From contig NZ_QBUH01000002.1 in NCBI RefSeq assembly GCF_003058195.1, positions 124,001 to 188,000 on the forward strand: a stretch of 64,000 nt of DNA, read 5' to 3'. The notes beneath the pieces are model-generated. The model was not told the origin of the DNA. It worked only from the letters and a program-made list of their open reading frames with translations, and searched no databases. The stretch comes from Elizabethkingia sp. YR214. GTDB lineage: Bacteria; Bacteroidota; Bacteroidia; Flavobacteriales; Weeksellaceae. The position numbers and the translations under genes were made by a program. Shown piece after piece: positions 7,890 to 15,586 of this stretch; within the stretch, counting starts at the first letter, position 1; each line of letters begins with the position of its first letter.

Positions 7890-10010
7890 ATGATTAAGAG
7901 AATTACCCATTTGTCGGTATTGGTAGCGCCTTTATTCTTCTATGCCCAGCATACGAAGTCCGATACGACAAGTGTAGGAACGATTCAGGAAGTGAGTCTT
8001 CAGGGAACTAAAAGTTTCAGAACCAAAAAATCCGAAACTGTTGCGAGGCTTCCTTTGGAGAACCTTGAGAACCCAACAGTTTATAGTGTGGTACCGAAGG
8101 AACTGATTAGTGAGACTACAGCAATAGACTTCAATACCGCAGTAGCAACTGTTCCGGGAGTGGTTGTGAATAATGGGGTTAATGATAGTGGAAATGATAT
8201 TTTCCTCAGAGGTTTTACAAGTAATGCCAGCTTTAGAAATGGACTGGCTATAAACCCAAGAACACAGACCGAAATTAGTAATATCGAAAGGATAGAGGTG
8301 GTGAAAGGACCCTCCGGAACTCTGTTCGGCGGGACGATGGCCAAGTATGGCGGAGTAGTGAATATCATTACGAAAAAGCCACAGGAAAGATTTGGAGGAT
8401 TAATAACCTATACTACAGGTAGCTGGGGAATGAATAGAGTGACAGCTGATGTAAATACACCTCTGAACAAAGAAAAAACAGCTTTGGCCAGATTTAATTT
8501 TGCTACTTTCTCTCAGGATTCATTTCAGGATTCAGGATTTAGCAAAGGAACATTCTTTGCCGGAAGTGTTGTATATAAAGTATCGGACCGTTTGAAGATA
8601 AGCTTTGATGCCGATTATTATGCACCTTATAAAACGATGAATGCTTTTGTCCGAAACTCTGGTGTTCTTACTATAAAATCGCTTAAAGATCTTACCAGTG
8701 TGCACGACCGTTCGTTTACAAGTAACGATATCGGATCCCGAAGAAATGTCTTCAATACCATGGCAGAGGTAGAATACAAGATCAATGATCAGTGGACATC
8801 CAGAACCTCTTTTCAGAGAGGGGAGTCTGTAGAAAATGAATCTATTTTCCTTGTGCTTACTTATCTGGATAATAATACTGTAAGAAGAGGTATCAGACCC
8901 TTTGATATGTATAAAATTACCACCAATAATATCCAACAGAACTTTGTTGGTGATTTCAAAATCGGAAAGCTAAGAAACAGAATGGTTGTTGGAATTGATT
9001 ATTTTCTACAGGATTCCAAGAATCAGTATCCGATGTTCAAGAATAATGTATTCGCGGTTTATGACCAGGTAAAATTAGATGATACTACGCCTTGGCAGGG
9101 GATTTCCAGAAGTGGAGTCAATAAACTAGAGAGAACAGCTACCAATAACCAAACCGATACTTTTAGTACGATTAGTGGATATGTATCCGATGTACTGGAT
9201 GTTACGCCAAACTTACATGTAATGGGAAGTTTGAGATGGGATTATTACAATAGTGATCCAAGCCTGGAAAATGGGGTGAAGAATACCAAAACCGAATTCT
9301 CAAAATCAGCATTTTCCCCAAAATTTGGTGTGGTGTACGAAGTAGTTAAAGATAAAATTTCAGCATTTGCCAACTATGTAAACGGATTTACATACAATGC
9401 ACCTTCACTAAATCAGAATGGTGTAATGGAAAAATGGGCTCCCGAAAAAGGAAATCAGTTTGAGTTCGGGGCTAAATTCGATGTACTAAATAAAAAGCTT
9501 CTGGCAACGATCAGTTATTATGATCTTAGAGTGACTAATAGACTTATTGCTACTCCGGATGGTATTGGAAGCTACCAGGACGGAAAAACCATGAGCCGTG
9601 GTATAGATGCTGAGGTGATTGTAAACCCTGTATCCGGGCTTAATATTATTGCCGGATATGGTTATAACGATAATAAGTTACAGGACAGAAGCGCAAATGA
9701 TGGTAAAAGACTAATATGGACACCTAAACATGTCGGTAACCTTTGGGCTAGTTATAAGTTCCAAAGCGGTGTTGTAGAGGGCTTAGGACTTGGGATAGGA
9801 GCCAATTTTGTAGATAAAACCAAATTGGATTATGTATCGGGATATTTAGTTCCTTCTTATGTTAATCTAGGAGCTACGATATTCTATGACAGATCCAGAT
9901 ACAGAGTCGGCTTGAAGCTGAATAATGCGAGCAATACCACCTATTGGAATTTCTACGGACAACCCCAGAAGCCGAGGGAGATATTAGCTAACTTTTCTTT
10001 TAAATTTTAA
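7890..10010 (+). CDS. TonB-dependent siderophore receptor
   Basis: Outer-membrane receptor of 706 aa. It has a signal peptide (about 1-20, ending FFYAQ), a plug with FLRGFTSNASFRNG and IERIEVVKGPSGTLFGG..GGVVNIITKKP (about 75-190), and a beta-barrel ending ANFSFKF with terminal Phe. Unlike the receptor at 941-3325 it lacks the CarboxypepD_reg domain, so the two are diverged receptors probably for different ligands. It follows the SIP and MATE genes and precedes the second PepSY protein, and a hairpin with a T-rich tail lies between receptor and PepSY. The class call is strong; the ligand is unknown. Confidence 0.94.
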   Translation: MIKRITHLSVLVAPLFFYAQHTKSDTTSVGTIQEVSLQGTKSFRTKKSETVARLPLENLENPTVYSVVPKELISETTAIDFNTAVATVPGVVVNNGVNDSGNDIFLRGFTSNASFRNGLAINPRTQTEISNIERIEVVKGPSGTLFGGTMAKYGGVVNIITKKPQERFGGLITYTTGSWGMNRVTADVNTPLNKEKTALARFNFATFSQDSFQDSGFSKGTFFAGSVVYKVSDRLKISFDADYYAPYKTMNAFVRNSGVLTIKSLKDLTSVHDRSFTSNDIGSRRNVFNTMAEVEYKINDQWTSRTSFQRGESVENESIFLVLTYLDNNTVRRGIRPFDMYKITTNNIQQNFVGDFKIGKLRNRMVVGIDYFLQDSKNQYPMFKNNVFAVYDQVKLDDTTPWQGISRSGVNKLERTATNNQTDTFSTISGYVSDVLDVTPNLHVMGSLRWDYYNSDPSLENGVKNTKTEFSKSAFSPKFGVVYEVVKDKISAFANYVNGFTYNAPSLNQNGVMEKWAPEKGNQFEFGAKFDVLNKKLLATISYYDLRVTNRLIATPDGIGSYQDGKTMSRGIDAEVIVNPVSGLNIIAGYGYNDNKLQDRSANDGKRLIWTPKHVGNLWASYKFQSGVVEGLGLGIGANFVDKTKLDYVSGYLVPSYVNLGATIFYDRSRYRVGLKLNNASNTTYWNFYGQPQKPREILANFSFKF

Positions 10011-10021
10011 ATTTTACTTTT

Positions 10022-10060
10022 CCGAAGCCTGTTGTTAGCCAATAGGTTTCGGTTTTATTT
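10022..10060 (+). terminator. Intra-operon terminator or attenuator hairpin
   Basis: CCGAAGCCT (10022-10030) pairs with AGGTTTCGG (10044-10052) through one G-U pair, with a 13-base loop, followed by TTTTATTT. It lies 11 bases after the receptor stop and just before the PepSY ATG, so it likely lowers expression of the PepSY gene relative to the receptor. It also shows that the TTG at 10032, inside the loop, is not the start. Confidence 0.6.
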
Positions 10061-10064
10061 CAGC

Positions 10065-11255
10065 ATGGACAAAGACTTACATATACTACAAAAGAAACAT
10101 CACAAAAAAAGAGGAAAAACATTATTAAAAAAAATTACAAGCTGGCTGCATTTATGGTTGGGGCTGATATCTGGTTTAATTGTTTTTGTTGTTGTACTCT
10201 CAGGGACTTTATTTGTTTTCTGCGACGAGATTATTGATTTGGTCGCTGGCAGCGATAAATATACAGAGTACAGAGAAGGACAACAGAAAATGGATGCCGA
10301 TGTATTAATAGCAGAGTTTAATGCGCGGCATAAAGAAGAAGGAAGAAAAGCCTTTTATATTGATGAGTATAAAGATCCTGAAAGAAGCTTTAGGATTGCC
10401 TCCGGAGTTAAAAGGGGTGGATTCTCCTATACTTATGTCAATCCTTATACCGGAAAAGAAATCGGAAGTACAATGGCTTACCGTTTTTTCTATGTTATAG
10501 CCCATATACACAGCCAACTGTTATTAGGTGGATTTGGAAAAACAGTAGTGGGAATCGCTTCCATTATATTTTTTATTCAGCTTGTGGGAGGGCTTATTCT
10601 CTGGTGGCCACAAAAATGGACAAAAGCAACCAGAACATCTTCTTTTAAATTTAAAAGAGGAGTAAAATGGAAGCGCCGAAATTACGATCTGCACAATGTA
10701 TTAGGCTTCTATGTTGTTATTCCGGCTCTATTTGTTACCATTACAGGTCTTATTATGGCTTATGAGGTACTGGAGAGCTTTGCCCAGAAATCCTTTGGCG
10801 GAGTGCCTGCAACCGAGGCACGTAAATTATCTAAAAAGTATGAACCGGCTTTTGTTGAAGGAAAAGAATTTATTACAATGCAGGACGCCATAGAGATTAC
10901 CAGAGTAAGACATCCGGATAATAAACAGATTAGGGTAAGTTTCTTTGGTGGTGATGATGCTACTACGTATTCTATTCTGACAGGGAAATTTATTGGACTG
11001 AAAAGCGTAATAGACGGCTACAATATAACATTAGACAGATATACCGGAAATGAAATAGCAATGCCGGAGGTTTTGGAGAATCATGAAAAAATAGAGCACA
11101 CTAATTTCGATTTGCATGTTGGTTATTGGGGAGGTTATATCGGAAAGACTATAACATTTGTTGTAGGAATTATCTGTTCCAGTTTACCCATTACAGGTGT
11201 TCTTATATGGTGGGGAAGACGAAATAAGAAAAAACCTGTTGCTGTGGTTAAATAA
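10065..11255 (+). CDS. PepSY-associated TM helix protein
   Basis: Inner-membrane PepSY_TM protein of 396 aa, last gene of the rightward siderophore operon. Helix 1 follows SWLHLWLGLISG; a periplasmic PepSY-like stretch leads to HIHSQLLLGGFGKTV and a helix ending LILWWPQKWTKA; then NYDLHNVLGFY with another helix; a second periplasmic part; and a last helix ending GVLIWWGRRNKKK. It is a paralogue of the protein at 1-935. I chose ATG 10065 over a TTG 33 bases upstream because that TTG is in a terminator loop. The role is probably in reducing or releasing siderophore iron at the inner membrane (inference from context). Confidence 0.92.
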   Translation: MDKDLHILQKKHHKKRGKTLLKKITSWLHLWLGLISGLIVFVVVLSGTLFVFCDEIIDLVAGSDKYTEYREGQQKMDADVLIAEFNARHKEEGRKAFYIDEYKDPERSFRIASGVKRGGFSYTYVNPYTGKEIGSTMAYRFFYVIAHIHSQLLLGGFGKTVVGIASIIFFIQLVGGLILWWPQKWTKATRTSSFKFKRGVKWKRRNYDLHNVLGFYVVIPALFVTITGLIMAYEVLESFAQKSFGGVPATEARKLSKKYEPAFVEGKEFITMQDAIEITRVRHPDNKQIRVSFFGGDDATTYSILTGKFIGLKSVIDGYNITLDRYTGNEIAMPEVLENHEKIEHTNFDLHVGYWGGYIGKTITFVVGIICSSLPITGVLIWWGRRNKKKPVAVVK

Positions 11256-11310
11256 TTGATCCATTTTTTCAGAATTAAATGCCATATTAAAATCGCTTAA
11301 TACAGCTCTG

Positions 11311-11337
11311 GCCGGGAAATCTTTTCCCGGCTTTTTT
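11311..11337 (+). terminator. Rho-independent terminator of the siderophore operon
   Basis: A perfect 9-bp stem, GCCGGGAAA with TTTCCCGGC, loop TCT, is followed by six T. It ends the rightward iron operon about 55 bases after the PepSY stop. Confidence 0.88.
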
Positions 11338-11444
11338 GTAAATTGCAGTAAAGATTATAGTATTAATCTGAAGTAAAACAAAAAGGTAAAGTTCATGTTC
11401 CGTATAAATAGGGAAGAGCTTTATAATAAATCAGGAAACAACAA

Positions 11445-12029
11445 ATGGATAGAAAAATAAAAAGAATAACAGTTTTTTGCGGATCGAGTTTTGGTACAGA
11501 GGCTGTATATGAAAAACAGGCTTATGAATTGGGAGAAGCATTGGCAAAGCAAAATATAGGATTGGTATATGGTGGTGCTAATGTTGGTCTGATGGGGACT
11601 GTTGCCAATGGTGTTATCGAAAATAATGGCGAAGCTATAGGAGTATTGCCTCATTTTCTGAAAGGGAAGGAAATTGCTCATGAAAGTCTTACAGAGCTTA
11701 TTTTAGTTGATACCATGCATGAGCGTAAAACTAAAATGAATGAATTATCCGACGGAGTAATTACACTACCGGGTGGCTTCGGAACACTGGAAGAGTTTTT
11801 TGAAATGCTTACCTGGGCACAGCTGGGATTACATCAGAAGCCAATAGGAATTCTCAATATCAATGGGTTTTATAATGAATTGCTGGCATTTGTTCAGACA
11901 ATGGTAAGTAAAGGTTTTTTAAAAGAGATTAATCAGGAAATGCTACTCACAAGTGATTCAATAGATGAATTATTGGACATGATGAAAAATTACAAAGCGC
12001 CTGAGGTTAGCAAATGGATTCAGAAATAA
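11445..12029 (+). CDS. LOG family protein (TIGR00730, nucleotide 5'-monophosphate phosphoribohydrolase type)
   Basis: Rossmann-fold protein of 194 aa. Members of the LOG family cleave the N-glycosidic bond of nucleoside 5'-monophosphates; plant-type members release free cytokinin. Seen here: the N-terminal strand ITVFCGSSFGTE, the glycine-rich GLVYGGANVGLMG, MHERKTKM with the catalytic Arg, and the diagnostic LPGGFGTLEEFFE. The length matches the family. It stands alone after the terminator at 11311. Its substrate in this organism is not known; many bacterial members act on AMP-like nucleotides. Confidence 0.92.
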   Translation: MDRKIKRITVFCGSSFGTEAVYEKQAYELGEALAKQNIGLVYGGANVGLMGTVANGVIENNGEAIGVLPHFLKGKEIAHESLTELILVDTMHERKTKMNELSDGVITLPGGFGTLEEFFEMLTWAQLGLHQKPIGILNINGFYNELLAFVQTMVSKGFLKEINQEMLLTSDSIDELLDMMKNYKAPEVSKWIQK

Positions 12030-12131
12030 GAAATCTAAACTACAATAGACTTTAGTCAGTATATCCCAGACTAAATCCAGGTTTTCCAACTCATATGATA
12101 GTATATAATTATGTTAAAAATTAATTTTTAT

Positions 12132-12162
12132 TTGTAAATATGTATTCAACTACGTAGTTTTG
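12132..12162 (+). promoter_or_regulatory. Promoter of the GNAT-MarR operon with palindromic operator
   Basis: TTG (12132-12134), a 20-bp gap and TAGTTTTG (12155-12162) form a canonical Bacteroidota promoter. The perfect 12-bp palindrome AACTACGTAGTT (12148-12159) overlaps the -7 box, an ideal position for repression by the MarR protein encoded two genes downstream. Confidence 0.65.
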
Positions 12163-12181
12163 TACTTAATAAATAAATACA

Positions 12182-12670
12182 ATGAAATTAGATATTCAAT
12201 CCATAGGAGATTCCTATTCAGAACAGCTTGTAGACCTTATTCTGACAATTCAGCAGCAGGAATTTAATATTCCTGTAACCATACAGGATCAGCCGGATTT
12301 GATTAAAATTGAAAGTTTTTATCAGGCTTCCGGAGGAAATTTTTGGGGTGCTTTTATCGATGGGGAATTGGTTGGTTCTATTGCTATCGTGAAATTTGAC
12401 GAAAAAGCAGGGGCAATTCGCAAGATGTTTGTTAAACAAGAATTCAGAGGTAAAGAATATAATGTCGCTCAGATTTTATTGGAGACTTTAATATCATATT
12501 GTAGTGACAATCATATTGATGACATATATTTGGGGACAGTATCAGTACTAAAAGCAGCACAACGTTTCTATGAGCGAAATCATTTTACGAAAACTGACAA
12601 AGAGAGCCTTCCGGTAAAGTTTCCGTTAATGAGTGCTGATGATGTTTTTTACCACTTAAAAATTAATTAA
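12182..12670 (+). CDS. GNAT family N-acetyltransferase
   Basis: GCN5-related acetyltransferase of 162 aa. The acetyl-CoA-binding region is visible as GAIRKMFVKQEFRGKEYNVAQILLETL, the beta4-alpha3 signature with the R/Q-x-x-G/A-type turn, and a late helix with AAQRFYERNHFTK. The substrate is unknown. It is co-transcribed with a MarR regulator that starts 3 bases after its stop, so it may act on a small molecule sensed by that regulator. A strong promoter with a palindromic operator precedes it. Confidence 0.9.
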   Translation: MKLDIQSIGDSYSEQLVDLILTIQQQEFNIPVTIQDQPDLIKIESFYQASGGNFWGAFIDGELVGSIAIVKFDEKAGAIRKMFVKQEFRGKEYNVAQILLETLISYCSDNHIDDIYLGTVSVLKAAQRFYERNHFTKTDKESLPVKFPLMSADDVFYHLKIN

Positions 12671-12673
12671 AAT

Positions 12674-13153
12674 ATGAATGTAATTAATGAAGCAGGAATC
12701 CTGGCGATATCCACCAGGCTCCATCGCCTCAGTGAACAATTGAGAAAGGATGGTGCCCTGATTTATCAGACTTTCGGAATTGACTTCGAGCTCAAATGGT
12801 TTCCTGTTATTTTTACAATCTACAAGAAAGAAGTGGCAGGTGTTGTAGAGATTGCAAATGAGATTGGTTACACTCATCCCTCTACAATAAACCTTTTAAA
12901 AGAACTGGAAAAAAAAGAGCTGATACAATGGGAAAAAGATAAGCAGGATGAACGCAAAAGATTATTCATGCTTACTTCTACAGGAAAAGAACTTATTGAG
13001 AAAATGCAGCCGGTATGGGAACTGATGTCAAAAATACTGGGTGATATTGCAGACAATGAGAATAATCTGCTGAAGGCTATAGATGAGGCTGAAGAAAAAA
13101 TTGCCAGTCAGTCTTTCTATCAGAGAGCATTACAACTTAAAAATTCAAAATAA
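12674..13153 (+). CDS. MarR family transcriptional regulator
   Basis: Winged-helix repressor of 159 aa. The recognition region is VVEIANEIGYTHPSTINLLKELEKKELI (about 55-82), with the wing at KDKQDERKRLFMLTSTGKEL, the MarR D-x-R-x-x-x-x-x-L/T-T pattern. Long N- and C-terminal helices would dimerise. It is the second gene of a two-gene operon with a GNAT acetyltransferase and probably represses its own operon through the 12-bp palindrome at 12148. The inducer is unknown. Confidence 0.9.
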   Translation: MNVINEAGILAISTRLHRLSEQLRKDGALIYQTFGIDFELKWFPVIFTIYKKEVAGVVEIANEIGYTHPSTINLLKELEKKELIQWEKDKQDERKRLFMLTSTGKELIEKMQPVWELMSKILGDIADNENNLLKAIDEAEEKIASQSFYQRALQLKNSK

Positions 13154-13265
13154 ATAATACTATATCTGACTTTAAATTGAAAGCCATTGCTAAGTTCGAT
13201 TAAAATATATAATGTGAAGTATTTATAATAGTATTTTACATTGAAAAAATCAGTTTTTTTTAGAG

Positions 13266-13299
13266 CCCTGTCACAGTATAAAGCTATGGCGGGGTTTTT
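13266..13299 (+). terminator. Terminator of the GNAT-MarR operon
   Basis: CCCTGTC (13266-13272) pairs with GGCGGGG (13288-13294) using two G-U pairs, followed by five T. It is weaker than the other terminators here. Confidence 0.5.
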
Positions 13300-13316
13300 A
13301 TTGTACTTTAATACAG

Positions 13317-13345
13317 CCTTGTCAAGGTTTCAAATCTTGACAAGG
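13317..13345. repeat. Dispersed palindromic repeat, copy 1
   Basis: Arms CCTTGTCAAGGTTT and AAATCTTGACAAGG around a central C; 14 paired positions with one G-T pair. It is related to the copies at 24984-25014 and 45437-45477. It lacks the T-run of a simple terminator and does not directly follow the gene end. Confidence 0.7.
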
Positions 13346-13476
13346 ATTAACAAAAATGATTAACCTCTTTATTCTCTAAATACTAGAAATAATTTTGTCA
13401 TAAGATTAAATCTTTGCGCTCTGAAAAACAGTAGAATACTAACATAATTTTTGTGGTTATAAGCCTTCCAAATAAT

Positions 13477-13484
13477 TACATTTG
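13477..13484 (+). promoter_or_regulatory. -7 box of the DUF4256 gene
   Basis: TACATTTG matches TAnnTTTG. A TTG at 13451-13453 is 23 bp upstream, slightly longer than usual. The gene starts at 13520. Confidence 0.5.
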
Positions 13485-13519
13485 TATAATTATCAGTTAA
13501 TCACAAAATAAAAACTTAT

Positions 13520-14086
13520 ATGAGCACCCGTAAAAATGTATTATCGGCAGATCAAAAAGAAGCATTATTAAAGAGCCTTAAAACCCGCTTCGAAAAAAAT
13601 ATTTCACGCCATAAAGGACTGGATTGGAATAAAGTTCAGGAAAAATTAGAAGCTAGTCCCGCTAAATTATGGTCGCTGAATGAGATGGAAAGAACAGAAG
13701 GAGAACCCGATGTCGTAGATTATAATACTAAAACAGGTGAATATATATTTTATGATTGCTCAGCAGAGAGCCCTAAGGGTCGCAGAAGCCTTTGCTATGA
13801 TCGCGAAGCCTGGAAAGCCAGAAAAGAACACAAACCAGAGAATACTGCTATTGATATTGCTAATGAAATGGGTATTGAGTTATTAACTGAAGAAGAGTAC
13901 AGATTATTGCAGGAATTGGGGAAATTTGATTTGAAAACTTCAAGCTGGATAAAAACACCTGCCAATATTCGTGAACTTGGTGGAGCTGTTTTTTGTGATC
14001 GCCGCTACAATACAGTATTTCTTTACCATAACGGTGCTGATTCCTATTATGCTGCCCGAGGATTTCGAGGGGTACTAAGAGTGTAA
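13520..14086 (+). CDS. DUF4256 domain-containing protein
   Basis: Cytosolic protein of 188 aa that I recognise as DUF4256: the N-terminal helix LSADQKEALLKSLKTRFEKN, then SLNEMERTEGEPDVVDY, the cysteine-containing YIFYDCSAESPKGRRSLCYD and a C-terminal DRRYNTVFLYHNGADSYYAARGFRG. The domain fills the protein at normal length. No enzymatic function is established for this family to my knowledge. It is monocistronic, with its own -7 box at 13477. Confidence 0.88.
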   Translation: MSTRKNVLSADQKEALLKSLKTRFEKNISRHKGLDWNKVQEKLEASPAKLWSLNEMERTEGEPDVVDYNTKTGEYIFYDCSAESPKGRRSLCYDREAWKARKEHKPENTAIDIANEMGIELLTEEEYRLLQELGKFDLKTSSWIKTPANIRELGGAVFCDRRYNTVFLYHNGADSYYAARGFRGVLRV

Positions 14087-14169
14087 TGTTCCGTGGATAA
14101 ATAGTTGATGAATTTTCTGGATCAGATATTATATTAATTCTGGACCAGTTTGGTAGTCCTGTTAACTGA

Positions 14170-14177
14170 TACTTTTG
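14170..14177 (+). promoter_or_regulatory. -7 box of the GNAT gene at 14200
   Basis: TACTTTTG matches TAnnTTTG and ends 22 bases before the ATG. A TTG at 14150-14152 is 17 bp upstream, slightly short. Confidence 0.5.
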
Positions 14178-14199
14178 CATCAGAATAAAATATTTAACT

Positions 14200-14646
14200 A
14201 TGGATTACAAAATTACAAAAGCAAGTCTTGAGGACTTAAATGAAGCAGCTGAACTATTTAATCTTTACCGTGTTTTTTACAGACAGGAATCTGATGTAGA
14301 GAATGGAAAAGCTTTTCTGAAAGAAAGATTCCTGAATAGTGAATCCGATATCTTTTTGGCAATAGCAGATGGTAAGGCTGTTGGATTTGTTCAGCTTTAT
14401 AAGCTTTTTCATTATACAAAACTGCAAAAGCAATGGTTACTAAGCGATTTGTTTGTTCACCCGGATTACAGAGGGAAAGGACTTTCGGTTGCATTGATAG
14501 ACCGAAGCAAACAATGGTGTGAAGAAACCGGAGCTTGCGGACTGATGCTGGAAACTGAGAAAACAAATGATATAGGAAATACACTATATCCACGTTGTGG
14601 CTTCGAGTATGATGGATTACACAATTACTACCACTGGTGGAAGTAA
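14200..14646 (+). CDS. GNAT family N-acetyltransferase
   Basis: Acetyltransferase of 148 aa. It contains a typical GNAT core: strand IFLAIADGKAVGFVQLY, WLLSDLFVHPDYRGKGLSVALIDRS with the RGKG acetyl-CoA pyrophosphate loop (about 90-105), GLMLETEKTNDIGNTLYPRCGFEYDG with the C-terminal N..LY...GF signature, and a short YYHWWK tail. These features resemble diamine/aminoglycoside-type small-molecule acetyltransferases. The substrate cannot be told. It has its own promoter and a hairpin behind it. Confidence 0.9.
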   Translation: MDYKITKASLEDLNEAAELFNLYRVFYRQESDVENGKAFLKERFLNSESDIFLAIADGKAVGFVQLYKLFHYTKLQKQWLLSDLFVHPDYRGKGLSVALIDRSKQWCEETGACGLMLETEKTNDIGNTLYPRCGFEYDGLHNYYHWWK

Positions 14647-14653
14647 AATATAA

Positions 14654-14678
14654 ATGGCGGATCCTTATAGTCCGCCAT
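14654..14678 (+). terminator. Hairpin after the GNAT gene
   Basis: ATGGCGGA pairs with TCCGCCAT across a 9-base loop, followed by the moderately T-rich ATTTTGTTT. It probably terminates the GNAT transcript 8 bases after its stop. Confidence 0.6.
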
Positions 14679-14709
14679 ATTTTGTTTAAACCTTAATAAG
14701 TTAATTAAA

Positions 14710-15444
14710 ATGCTGGATCAGATTAATCATAACCTACAAAATATTCTCCAGCGGATAGAAGCTGCTTGCAGCCGTAGTAACCGAAATCCGAATGAAGTTC
14801 GGCTGTTACTGGCTACAAAAACAGTTTCCGCTGACCGTATTAAGCTTGCATTGGAAGCAGGCTGCACACTTATTGCTGAAAATAAAGTTCAGGAGCTAAA
14901 AGAAAAATATGAAGCTTTAAAAGAAATACCTCATACCAACCATTTTATTGGGCACCTGCAGACCAATAAAGTAAAAGATATTCTGAAATATAATGTAAGC
15001 TGTATCCAGTCACTTGACCGCATAGACCTGGCAGAAAAATTACATCAGCGTTTAGTATCTGAAAACCTGACAATGGATGTATTGGTTCAGGTGAATACAT
15101 CCGATGAAGAAAGCAAATTTGGTGTACATCCCGACAAGGCATTAGAGCTGGTTAAACAGGTTTCAGAATTAAGCGCTCTGAAAATAAAAGGATTGATGAC
15201 TATAGGTCTTTTTAGCGCAGAAACAGAAAAAGTGAGAACATGTTTCCGGTTGTTAAAGAATTTACAGCAACAGATTATATCTCACAATATCCCGGGGGTA
15301 GAAATGAAAGAACTGTCTATGGGAATGAGTGGAGATCTGGAAACAGCGATAGAAGAGGGGGCAACAATAGTAAGGGTGGGAACAGCAATATTTGGACAGC
15401 GTATTTATCCTGATGGTTATTACTGGAATGAAGATAAAGTATAG
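14710..15444 (+). CDS. YggS family pyridoxal phosphate-dependent protein (PLP homeostasis protein)
   Basis: PLPBP/YggS family protein of 244 aa, a PLP carrier that maintains B6 and amino-acid pools and has no known catalytic activity. The PLP-binding lysine lies in VRLLLATKTVSADRI (about residue 37). Further conserved blocks are AENKVQELKEKYE, NHFIGHLQTNKVKDI, LVQVNTSDEESKFG, GLMTIG and the C-terminal LSMGMSGDLETAIEEGATIVRVGTAIFG, which binds the cofactor phosphate. Length and motif order are standard. It lies between a GNAT gene and an alpha/beta hydrolase on the same strand. Confidence 0.95.
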   Translation: MLDQINHNLQNILQRIEAACSRSNRNPNEVRLLLATKTVSADRIKLALEAGCTLIAENKVQELKEKYEALKEIPHTNHFIGHLQTNKVKDILKYNVSCIQSLDRIDLAEKLHQRLVSENLTMDVLVQVNTSDEESKFGVHPDKALELVKQVSELSALKIKGLMTIGLFSAETEKVRTCFRLLKNLQQQIISHNIPGVEMKELSMGMSGDLETAIEEGATIVRVGTAIFGQRIYPDGYYWNEDKV

Positions 15445-15557
15445 TATATCAAAATTCAGATAAAGTGAAGCAAAGAATTTATGTTCGTAGGCTTTTTCTT
15501 GTTCTAAATATATGGATTGATTGAAGCTCTGTAATTAGAAGTAAGCTGTATTATGGC

Positions 15558-15565
15558 TATCTTTG
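15558..15565 (+). promoter_or_regulatory. -7 box of the alpha/beta hydrolase gene
   Basis: TATCTTTG matches TAnnTTTG exactly and ends 21 bases before ATG 15587. The in-frame TTG at 15563 is part of this box and therefore is not the start codon. Confidence 0.55.
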
Positions 15566-15586
15566 CTGTCACAGATAAAGGAATTT

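Larger units (their letters stand above)
13154..13519. other. Intergenic region of 366 bp with terminator, palindrome and promoter
   Basis: The only gene-free stretch over 300 bases in the window. It holds the MarR operon terminator (13266-13299), one copy of the dispersed CCTTG..CAAGG palindrome (13317-13345) and the -7 box of the next gene (13477-13484). No credible small ORF or RNA gene was seen. Confidence 0.6.

Noticed and set aside
8532-8936. 134-codon open frame antisense to the second TonB receptor
   Set aside because: Shadow of a strongly conserved receptor gene; low-complexity codon pattern and no promoter or family match.
10032-10064. TTG start giving an 11-residue longer PepSY protein
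   Set aside because: It lies in the loop of a terminator-like hairpin; ATG 10065 fits the family N-terminus.
15563-15586. TTG start of the alpha/beta hydrolase
   Set aside because: The TTG is the end of the -7 box TATCTTTG, so it is upstream of the transcript start.
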